Part shown: in pieces, positions 37,441 through 47,600 of the stretch
Layout of the letters: each line of letters starts with the position of its first letter
How positions within the stretch are numbered: position 1 is the first letter of the stretch
NCBI GenBank assembly: GCA_009741485.1
Contig: CM019219.1
Location: 938,499-1,002,498, forward strand
Length of the DNA: 64,000 nucleotides
Direction: 5' to 3'
DNA from: Malurus cyaneus samueli
Lineage: Eukaryota > Chordata > Aves > Passeriformes > Maluridae
Notes under the pieces: model-generated
Told to the model about the DNA's origin: nothing
Databases searched by the model: none
The model's input: the letters and a program-made list of their open reading frames with translations, nothing else
Made by a program: the position numbers and the translations under genes

Positions 37441-38137
37441 GACTAAACCTAACAGAATTTCTGAGAGAAATGGTTAAAAAGCATGTAAGTGTCCCCAGTT
37501 CAGGCCAGAGAGGAGAGGGGTGAGGGTTTTGACAGCCTGGTGTCTCCAGGAGTTGCCTCAAACTTCAGTTCCACCTTCCATGGCCTCTAAAGCCACAATT
37601 TCCACAGGACCTCTCCTCCAACAGAAATGCTGAGGTTAGAAAGGTGTCGTCTCAATTTTCTTTTAGAAATTCTGAGTCCATGAGTATCTCAAACTCTTCT
37701 TTAAAAGCTCAGGGAAAGGACATTTTCTTCCTGCTGTGGTCACTTGGCTGGGCTAATCAGCCACTCCATGGGTTTTTTTTTTTTTCCCAGAAATATGGTA
37801 AAATTCTGCCTTTCTGGGGGATTTCTGATGTTTCCTCTTCCTCTGCCTGGGAAAAGGGACCCTGTGGTCACCCCTGGAGCCCCGACCAGGCACACTCACA
37901 TCTCCTGCAGGCACAGCCCACAACCCAGAGCTCAGAGCCAAGCCAGAATAGTTAAACTTGTCGCCATCACTGAGTTCAAAAAGTGAATTTAATCTTGGGC
38001 TGTCAGCTTAAATTTTCCCCACAGCTTCATGAACAGCTTTATTTCCCATAGGAAAAAAACTATGGGTTCTAGCAAACCTTGGTCAGGAGTAATTTTGTTT
38101 GTTTTTGCAAGGCTATCAACAAACCAAACTATGCAGG

Positions 38138-38138
<1 letters not shown>

Positions 38139-38171
<33 letters not shown>
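38139..38171. repeat. poly(T) tract (copy d)
   Basis: Thirty-three T residues after CTATGCAGGC. The counterpart is 24466-24496. Confidence 0.85.
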
Positions 38172-38175
<4 letters not shown>

Positions 38176-38727
38176 GGGAAACTTTTCCTATCGTGCATTT
38201 TCCAGCTCCAGAGAAACGAGGCCTCCAAATGTGAAATGCGGGGGTTTGTAGGATTTGTCCTTTGGATGCTGAAAAACCCTCCAAAGGTTTTAAACCAAAT
38301 GCCACCGTGGCTGCACATTGGCACAAGTCCTGTGGAAAATCCCTGGTCAAGGAGGAAATTTCAACTTTCTCTTGGTGTTTTCCCTGTGCCAGTGAGAGGT
38401 TGGGTTGTCAATTGGAAGGGACAAAAGAGAGCAAGAGGAAAAATGATCTGGCTGTCCTTCATCACACAGCTCATCCCGTGGTTAAACCCAGAACAAACCA
38501 AAAGCTGCTAAAGGTTGAGAAAACAAAGCCCAAAACCACACGTGGGACTTTTCTCCCTCTTGCACTGAGTGGATGGATGGAAGGGCTGGGTTCAGTGGGA
38601 CCACGCTGGGGCACGATGGGGAGAGAAAACCACCCTGAAAAGCATCCTGAGAATGCAGCAGAGACATTTCTGGGCATGTCAGCCTGCCTGGAGGGCAGGA
38701 GTGTTAAACCAGGATGTTCCAGCCCGT

Positions 38728-38830
38728 CATGGAATGGTTTGGGTTGGAAGGGACCTTGAAAGCACATCTTACCCAACCCGCCTGCCCTGAGCAGGGACAT
38801 CTCTGAGATCAGGTCCAGCTGGCAGAGGGA
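38728..38830 (-). mobile_element. CR1 3' fragment (copy d, minus)
   Basis: TGGAATGGTTTGGGTTGGAA, GGGACCTTGAAAGCACATC and GAGCAGGGACATCTCTGAG match the reverse complement of the CR1 3' end, with a clean boundary at TGGAATGGTTTGG. A plus-strand CR1 starts within 200 bp, so two insertions lie in opposite orientation. Confidence 0.85.
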
Positions 38831-38989
38831 GCTTTCAGTGGGTTTTTCCTGTGTTTTTTTTTTTATATGAAGATGAATGCAAACATCTCACATTTGAGAG
38901 CACAACCTCTGCCCGTGGCTGTGGTGGCAGTGCCCTTCAGGATCAGGGTCAAACTGTCGGTTCTGCTGAGCACCAGAGCATCACTGCAT

Positions 38990-39590
38990 GGTTTAGTGGA
39001 CCTGGTGGTGTTTGGTTGAAGAGCTGATGACCTTGGAGATCTTCTCCAACCTCTCCTGTGAGGAAAGGATGGGAGAATTGGGGTTGTTCAGCCTGCAGGA
39101 GACATTTCAGGGTGACCTGATTGAGCCCTCCAGTATCTTAAGGAGCCGACAAGAAACGTGGAGAGGAAGTATTTGCAAGAGCCTGGGGTGACAGGACAGG
39201 GAGGAATATCTTCCCACTGATAGAAAGTTGGTTTAGATGGGATATTCAGAAGAAATCTTTCCCTGGGAGGGTGGGCAGCCCGGGCACAGAGAAGCTGTGG
39301 CTGCCCCTGGATCCCTGGCAGTGCCCAAGGCCAGGCTGGACATTGGGGCTGGGACAGTGGAATGTGTCCCTGACCATGGCAAGGATCTGAAACTGGATGA
39401 TCTTTAAGGTTCCTTTCAAGCCAGGCCATTCCATGATTCTGGGATTCCACAATTCTGTGATTCCATGGTTCTGGGATTACACACTTCTGTGATTCCACAA
39501 TTCTGGGATTCCACCATTCTGTGATTCCACAATTCTGGGATTCCACAATTCTGGGATTCCACAATTCTGGGATTCCATGGTTCTGAGTGG
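38990..39590 (+). mobile_element. CR1 LINE, ~600-bp 3' end with expanded tail (copy d)
   Basis: CR1 blocks appear in order: GTGAGGAAAGGATGGGAGAA, TTGTTCAGCCTGCAGGAGA, CCTCCAGTATCTTAAGGAGC, GGCACAGAGAAGCTGTGGCT, GGCCAGGCTGGACATTGGGG, CTGGATGATCTTTAAGGTTC. The terminal 8-bp CR1 repeat (ATTCTATG type) has spread into about ten 16-bp units of ATTCTGGGATTCCACA between 39428 and 39585. The minus-strand frame here reads as NPRIVESQNCG-like repeated peptide, which is an artefact of that tail. It is the longest CR1 piece in the window and is still 5'-truncated. Confidence 0.93.
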
Positions 39591-40700
39591 AGCCAGGGCT
39601 GCTGTGGCTCCCTGAGCTCCTGCCCTCTGTGCTGATGGCTCTGGGTGTAGCAGGAACAAATAAAATTGCCATCTCCTGCTCCTGCTGTGCAGGAAGGAAG
39701 GTGTTATTTTACAAATATTCAGGCTATCTTGCTCTAAAAGATAAATTGTTCCTAATAGCGCAGGTTATCACCATGGAAATAGGTAGGCAAAGACAAAAAT
39801 ATGCATTTCTAGGAGTTTTAGGGAATTCCCTGTGATAGGCCACTATCTGCTATAATGCACAGAAGATTTTACAGCCTCCTGAAGGAATCAGTGTGCTTTT
39901 ATTTTGTACAGCCCACAAGAGCAGCTGGAGAAGGAAAATGAAGATTCTTTTTCCAGGGGAACTTCCTACAGATGCTTTGGGAAAACATCACGAAACATAT
40001 TTTACCAGGACAAACCCAACTCCTTCCATCAGATGCTTTCAGGGTGGGTAGATGGTGATTGTCCTGTCCAGCCTTGCAGGAACATCTGTGACCAAACTGG
40101 TTTGGAGTTTCAATTTTCCATTAACTGCATAAACCTTCATTTTTAGCCCTGCTGACAATTTCAGCACCTTAAACCATAATTTTGTGCTCTGTAGCTACCA
40201 CTAGACATCCAGATTTCCTTCCAGAGCAGGCCACAAAGTCACCAAAGGGCTGACTTTAATTAAGAGCGAGTTCAGAAATGCAATTATACATGAAGGTACG
40301 TGGAAGGCAGAGAGCAAAGATGCAGAAAGTTCAAGGCCCACGTGCTGGTGCTGGGAGATGAGCAGCAGCTTGCTGCAGGCAGGTATTAGTTTTCATGAAA
40401 GTGCTGGAGAAATCCCCGAGGCTGTTGGGGCGCTTGTACTGGGAAGGAGCTGAAGTTACAGTAGGAGAACTTGGGATTTCAAATCACACCTGGCTGCTTT
40501 TTCTGCTTTTCTTGCCCTGCCAAAGTTTTCCAAATTGGGCACCAAATCTCAGTGCCTAAATGCCTTAATTGTTTTCCCAGGGAAAGCAGCAGAAGGCAAT
40601 CAGTACCTCCAACCGCACAAACCTTATGTTATCTTTATTAAAACAAGCCGCAGAATTACCTACATTGTACGCCTGGAAATACATTTTTTGACAGATTCAG

Positions 40701-41083
40701 AGATGAGCATGTGTTAAAATAATCATCTAAAAAAAAAAGAAAACAAAGCTCAGAATATCAGAAACGTCAGTTGCTTTTTGAATTATTGCTTTTAAGCAAT
40801 ACTAAGAAAAACACGGTTCAAAAAACTTGTCAGTGCTGTCACCGAAACCCGAAGAAATTATTAAAAATGGCCACTTGGATGATGAAGAAAANAGATGAGC
40901 ATGTGTTAAAATAATCATCTAAAAAAAAAAGAAAACAAAGCTCAGAATATCAGAAATGTCAGTTGCTTTTTGAATTATTGCTTTTAAGCAATACTAAGAA
41001 AAACACGGTTCAAAAAACTTGTCAGTGCTGTCACTGAAACTTGAAGAAATTATTAAAAATGGCCACATGGATGATGAAGAAAA
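40701..41083. repeat. 191-bp direct duplication around a single N
   Basis: Positions 40701-40891 and 40893-41083 are two copies of equal length, separated only by one N. They differ at a handful of sites: ACGTCAG/ATGTCAG, CACCGAAACCCGAAG/CACTGAAACTTGAAG and CCACTTGG/CCACATGG. Most are C-to-T changes at or beside CpG, with no indels. In copy c the segment occurs once. This looks like two contig ends from different haplotypes that overlap but were not merged. Confidence 0.93.
40892..40892. other. Single-base N, assembly join
   Basis: One N sits exactly between the two copies of a 191-bp overlap, which points to a scaffold join and not to an ambiguous base call. Confidence 0.95.
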
Positions 41084-41535
41084 TTAACTATCAGGAAACG
41101 TTGATGTTTAGCCACGGGCTCATGTTTTCCCCTGTGCAGATGTCACCAGGAGGGTGTCGAGGCTGCGTTCTTTTGTCCCCACGTCGCGGAGGACGGCGGC
41201 TCCGCGGCTCTCGCGGCGCTGGCCCAGCTGCGGTGCACATGAGTTCAAACTCCTGCCCGGGCCTCATGTTTCAGCATGACCTCAGCTTCCTGTGCTGAAT
41301 GGGAACCAACGCCAGCGAGCACTTGTAAAACTGTTTTTGAAGAGTGGAGTTATGAAGAGGTGCTGCGGTGTCAAACATCTGCTCCATCCATTACGCTCAA
41401 ATAGCGGCGCTGACTGTACAGTAGGGCAAGAGCCGTCAATAAATTAAAATCCTCTCGTGGCCATGCTCTCCTGACTCTCTCTCGAGCTGCCTGGCTCTTG
41501 TGCCAATTTGAACCATGCAACCTAAATAAGAGAAC
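41084..41535. other. Conserved-looking CpG-containing non-coding element (copy d)
   Basis: A GC-richer island in AT-rich DNA with words such as CGCGGCTCTCGCGGCGCTGG, CATTACGCTCAAATAGCGGC and CTCTCTCGAGCTG. The d copy is longer than the c copy by many single bases. There is no shared open frame. Several retained CpGs suggest either constraint or low germline methylation. I cannot test conservation here. Confidence 0.35.
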
Positions 41536-44477
41536 GGGGATTTTGTTTGTTTGGTATTAAAGAGTTTCTTGCAGTTGTTTTTAGGGCAGACAACTTGTGG
41601 TTCGTTGGTCAATTGATATTTTTAAGCGCTCGCAGGCAAAACTTCAGGAATTTCAACCCACGTTGAAAAATAATTTTGCTTATATTGTGATTTTTGGTTG
41701 GAATAATAGTGGGAAAAAGAACAAACATGTTTTTTTGAAAGCTGTACAGTTTGCAGATGGATAAGTACTGAAACTCTGTATTTATGATTTCTGGAACCCA
41801 ATACAGTTAATTACATTAAGATATGTCCTGTAACTGCACCACGTATCTCTTGTCAAATTTGGCATGTATGTTAATTACCTCAGGAAAAATACATGTTAGT
41901 TTAATGGGGTAGCTGCTTGTTGTTGTGATAAAATATGAATTGTATTCCAGACAAGATACATTGTGCAAAATAAGCAAAATATTAAAAGCAGAGATCTATT
42001 TATAGCCAGGAGCAGGGTGGGGGTCTGGGAACTGAAATATCAACCCAGGCAGTCTGAGAAAATGTTCGGAGGCTGCAACGATGTTCACCTCGGGGTTATT
42101 GGTTCAGATCTTGCTGGGATTTGTCGTGTTCACCAGCAGCTGTTGTCACCAAAGGGTTCTGCATGGAATGGGCTGCAGGGGTGTGACCCCTGTCCAAAAT
42201 CCTGGTGATCATGTGAGTGTCTGGTCCTTCCCATCCTGAGAATCCTCCCTGTTTTCTCCAGTCCCTGCTCAGGCAACAGGAATCCATTTGAGCAAACAGG
42301 AATCCATCTGAGCAAACCTGCTGGTGCCATCACACCACCTGGTCTGGGTCCTCTGCCTTTCTGCCAGCTATGGATGTAGGGGGAAAAAAATATGAATATG
42401 AAAAAGATAAATGCACAGGAGCAAATCAAATACTACCCAGCAGTTTAAAATTAAAAACGGGGGGACTACTGTTCCCTGTTGGGCCTGGAATGGTTTTGGG
42501 AAGGAAAAATGAAGCTTTTGAGCTTGAGGTCATCAGGATGAATGACCATGGTGTTCCTCTGAGCCAAACTGAACCTTGTCCAAGATATTTTTATGTCCCA
42601 GGTGTGTTGTATCATTGATATCCCCTTCCTAATCATCTCAGCTTTAATGCCATGCTAATATGGCCATGCTGCTCTTGGACCCTGAGTGTCCCCATCACCT
42701 CTCCCTTCCTTTTGCTCTCCCAGGCAGAGGAACACACAGGTCTTCACCACAAAATCAGCACTAAAATACCAATTATCACATGAGTTTCAAAGAATCTTTA
42801 AACCCAAATAGAGTCCTGGGCTCCCACCTGACTGTAAAACACACCATTTTAAACAATTCCAGTTCCTGACCCAACAACATGCTGGAAGGAAGAAGATTGT
42901 TTTCTATTTAGTGGCCAAAATATTCTAGAAATTTCTAAAAGTTAATCCATAAGCTCCATGATGAGGCACTGCAATAATATGTCCACATATAAGGAAAAAA
43001 AAAACAAACAAAAGAAGATTTTGGCTTTAGTGGACTCTGTTTCACATAATACAACATAATCTGTTCAGAGTCAGCACGCAGCTTCAGGGATCTGGTTCAG
43101 CTGGAAAAGCAGTCCCTTGTGAAAAAATTAGAGATTTTTTGTGGCTGCAGTTAACAACAAAACCAAAAAGAATCACCTTGTGAAAAGTATTTGGCTAGAA
43201 AGTGTGATAAATACCATATCCTCCCTGCTCTGGAAGTCATGGGATTCTGACAGAGAAGGGTATGAATTTAAAGATAACAAATGCAAAGGTGTCTGAACAT
43301 TCCAGCAGCCTTCCTCCCGGTTTGCTGGTGAGGATGGCCCACAAAGCAAACTATTCATCCTTTGAACTTCCCTATAATCTGTTTTCTCTAATCCAGATAA
43401 AAAAATTAGGTCTTACATTTGGAACCTGCACCATGAAAGTCAGAGACAACAAAAATGTTCAATTTTCCAAAGTGTTTTCGGGATTTACACATCTTCTTCT
43501 GGGGCAAACTGGAATTGTTCCACTGACTGACTGGTTTGATGAGGAATCCTGTAAAAGAGCAAGCGAAAGACAAACACGAAGCAAAACAAAACTGGAGATT
43601 CTTGGCATGTGAGGATTTGTGTTGGCCAAATGACGAGCCTGAATCCCAGAATCTCTGTTTGGAAAGGATATGAAGTCATTGTTCAAATGTGCACATAAAC
43701 TGGATCTAGAGGGATAAGATTAAAAAAAAAATTACAGAGTTCAGTCTCATAAAACTATCAATTATACAGGACTCTGTGTCCATTTCGGTGAATTTTTCTG
43801 TAGACCAAATGTTTTCCTTTACTTCTGGGTAGACCGTGGAGCTGGCATGAAATCTGGAAGGTTACTGCAAACAAGAGGCCAAAGATGTGTTTAGCAAACA
43901 TTTTGTGGTTTCATTCACAGAGAAATTGCTGTAGGAGGAGCAGGGCTGGCTGCTGTGAAATAGGTGCATGAATTGAGTTTATGAATCCGTCTGCATTTTG
44001 CAGATGAATCCTTTTGCCATTCTTTGAAAGCACTGCTTGGAGTGTCAGGAAAGTGGATTTTTTTTTCTTTGGGGACCATGCAATGTCTCTGCTTTTCTGG
44101 TACTTAATTTAATTCAAGTTAGATGAGTTAAATGCAGGCTGAAGTGTGCTCTGGGTGCAGCCTTTTCCTACACTTTGACAGGGATGTGGTTCATGTCTGG
44201 TGTTTCTCTGGCTAAACTGAAACAAAAAAGTTAAACAAACACCAAATTTAAAGACCTTTTTGATTGTCCAATATTTTGCATAATCACCAAAGCATGAAAA
44301 AAAAGTTAAAAGGTGTGGAATATAAAATGCAATCCAGAGTTTGCCAAGGCTGGATGTGGTGAGCTGCTCACTCGACATTTCTGGGGCTGTGGGAGAGGAG
44401 CTGGTGAGTGGCAGAGTGGCACCAAATTTTAATTTAAATCACCCAAAATCACAGTTTATTGTCTCCCTCATGGACTC

Positions 44478-44605
44478 AGGGAGTGGTTTGGTTGGAAGGG
44501 ACCTTGAAGATCATTCAGCTCCACGGGCAGGGACTCCTTCCCTCGGACCAGGCTGCTCCAAGCCCCATCCAGCCTGGCCTTGAACACTTCCAGGGCTGAG
44601 GAATT
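44478..44605 (-). mobile_element. CR1 LINE, 3' fragment
   Basis: GGAGTGGTTTGGTTGGAAGG, GACCTTGAAGATCATTCAGC, GACCAGGCTGCTCCAAGCCC and CCAGCCTGGCCTTGAACACT follow the reverse complement of the CR1 3' end closely, followed by ACTTCCAGGG. It lies just outside the duplicated block and is single copy. Confidence 0.93.
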
Positions 44606-47600
44606 GAGCAGCCTGGTCTAGTGGGTGGATCTCTACTTTCTGAGTGATTTAGTTTAGTTTTCTAGAAGGTGGGATATTATGGAATGGTTAAAGCTGATGG
44701 ATAGCCAGTGCGGTGTCCAACCTGGTGTGCTCCTACCACAAAATATTCAATTACATTGGAATATTTTTTCATGATCTTTAGGATGCACCCATGGCAAATC
44801 TCAGTTTTGCCTCCTGAACTCTGCTCCTTAAAAAACAAAACAAAGAAGAAATCTGAGGTTTGTCCCTGGTCTGACTCCATCCCCGTGCCAAACTGGGTTG
44901 GGAACTCATGAGAACATCTCCTGTGAGACTTCTGGAGCTTCCTGCTCCAGCTCGTGTTGGAAACATCACAAATACTTGCACAGCTTTTCCTGGGGTATTT
45001 CAACATCTCTGCTGCCACAGGAGAGAGATGCTCAAAGGCACAAACCACGGAAGAGGATGGAAAGAAACCCAGGGATTCCTTGTACAGTTACTTAGTGTTT
45101 AATTTCCATTTTTGCTCAGATAACAGTAAATAACCTGAGCTTAAAAATGCTAAGTGGCATTACCATCATTTCAATTTCATTTCTTCTGCCTTTTCTTTGC
45201 ACACCCAACCCACTCTTGAGAGGCACCTCCAGGATGTCTCTTCCCACCAGCAATAGAGTGAAACCCTACAGATTCATTCCCAGCACAGGAAAAGCTGAGC
45301 TCTGCCCCAACCCTTCATTTCATGGGTTTGAAGACCACGAGGAGTTTTTGAGGGAACTGTAGGAGGGATCAGGTTGGTGGCACCGAGCAGAAAAGGCACC
45401 ACAATCCCTCTCAGCTGCTGGAGATGGAAGGAAAGGGAAAGGTCCCATGCAGCCAGATGAGCAGCCAGCAGAATGAAAGGTCAGCAATTTGTCAGGTTAA
45501 ACAAACCTCTCAGAGTTTCCCATTTGTTATTTGAAGGCTTGACAAGTTATGGAAAAGCATTTTAATTAACAGCTCTCCGATTTTAAAATAAAAATCAATA
45601 AGGCGCGCGTATTTCTTTGTGCTATGTCCAGAGTTCCCCTCCAAAGTTGCAGCCTGACAGATTTCCATTAGGTTTATTGGCTCGAGATGATGTGATTGGG
45701 CTTTAATATGAAGAATTAATAAAAGATATATGAACTCATATTTATATAACCCAGTACAAAGGGGTCAGTGCATTTCCCACTCTAATTTTCTTCACAGTTT
45801 AGATTTAAATGAATTTGATTCTTCAAGGAAAAACATCATGACATAAAGACATAACCCCCACACTCTTTTGACTCCCATCACCCTCGTTCACCAAAAAAAA
45901 GGGGGGGGAAAAAAGAGAAGGAAGAGAGAAAAGTAAAACTTAGACTATCTTAATTTGTATTGACTTCATTATTCTCTAGATAAAAGGCTACTCAACATAA
46001 ATGAGGACGCCGAGTTCAAACTTTTAAAGAATTCACATATTTACATCAATTTTTAAAGGGTTTTATAACTAATGAACTCAGATTTCTTTTGGCATGGCAT
46101 AAAATCCATTTGTACAGTTTTTAATTAAGAATGCAGCCTGCGCAATTAAAATTAAGGGTAGAGACTTCATCAGATGTCCTGTGAGAACCGCAGTCGAAAA
46201 AATTATGTTAATGCTGGATGTCCTAAAAGCATTCTCTGAATGTTGGAAACACTTGGTGAGGAATTATTTCTGCTATACAATAAGGATTTATTTAAAGTTG
46301 AAAATTAGGAGCTTTTAATTTTGGAGTGTTAGGAACTTATTTATCACTAATCACTTTGCAATTTGTCGCAGGGTTTTCAAAGCAGATGGGATCATTTAAA
46401 ATTGCTTCAATTTTCCTACAAATTCATACATTCATATATGTATATAAATTTATATATATATATACACACACATGTATATATATATAGACATGCACACAAT
46501 CTATAATGCAAATAATGCAGATGTAGCCAAGGGAATCCCTAATGCAAATTTTAATATTTAAAGTGACAAGAGCCATTATTGGGAATATTAAGAAACTTCT
46601 TTGCTGAAATGATTGAAATGACGCTTGAAATAATGACTGAATATTATAAATAACTCATTTCAAAGTTGTGTAAGCTATACAGGAAAATTAAGTTTGATGG
46701 AAGTGAAAGGTGTTAAATGAGCTCCCCGGAAAATGGTTTTGTCTTGAGGAAGTGATGCAGCAGAATCAATAGTGGGCTTGGTTTTCCCATTTCCCAAACT
46801 CTCCACATCAGCCTGGAAACAACTCCTTCAGTGATGAATTTAACTGTTTTTTTCAGAGGGGAAGATACTCAAGGAGGAATAGCAAGAGAGAGCAGAAAGC
46901 ATGACAAAACAAAGACCTGATCCATTCCTGTGTGATACCGACCTCTTCCTTCATGCTGGGTGCAGGGATTTGCTTTCTTCCCTTTCCCTTTCTTGCCTTT
47001 TTCTTTTCAACATGGCTTAATGCAATCAAAATGTTTTATATTTAGAAGAGTAACAAGGGAGCCGAGGCTTAGCTTTGGAAGGCGAGCCAAACTTCATAAG
47101 GATTTTAAAGTGTAGAATAAGATGGCTTGGCTCGCAGGAGAAGGCATTTCCAAGCCAAACTCCTGACAGGAATAAATGTGCAAAGAGGAGAGGGGGACAC
47201 AGGTTTTGGGGAGGGAAGGGGTTGTGGTGATGGATGCAAACCAGGCAGGAAGGAGCAGAGGATGCAGTGACTCACACTGGGATGGGCAAACACTCACTAA
47301 GTGAAAGTGTTTTGTAAAACAAAGAGATTAAGTCTGAAATCAGTGGATTTTAATACTCGAAATCAACAGGTTTTCAAGCCTGGATGAAGGGTAGAATAAG
47401 GTGCTTCTTGCTCAAGGGAGAGGTCACCAAAATGAAGCTGTATTTCTCTGGTTGATGAGCTTTGTAGTCTCTGCTCTGTTACTCAGGGCTCATAAAAAAA
47501 TTTAAAAAAAATAAAGCAGTTTTAATCTTTTTTAGCAAGCAGACATTAGTCAAAAAGAGAAAAAAGATGCTCACAACTGAGTTATAGGTGGCTCTTATCT

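Larger units (their letters stand above)
34853..37861. repeat. Tandem copy d2 of a ~2.9-kb unit
   Basis: It starts with AATGGGGAAAG at 34853 and continues without a break into the rest of d, so it is the copy that connects to the right flank. It has the most complete LTR 3' end and small open frame. The LTR is 5'-truncated at the junction, so the unit boundary lies inside the LTR. Confidence 0.9.
29625..43980. repeat. Duplicated block d (14.4 kb, fuller copy of c)
   Basis: It starts TTTCCTGTTCTTTCGTTAAA and ends at GTGCATGAATTGAGTTT. After 37.9 kb it reads more like intact DNA than c: CR1 blocks agree with family consensus and words are not clipped. The first part (29.6-33 kb) also shows small deletions. 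It contains an additional tandem copy of about 2.9 kb and an unmerged 191-bp overlap around a single N. Confidence 0.9.

Noticed and set aside
39088..39672. 194-codon minus-strand frame with NPRIVESQNCG-like repeats
   Set aside because: It is the antisense translation of a CR1 3' end and its expanded 16-bp tail.
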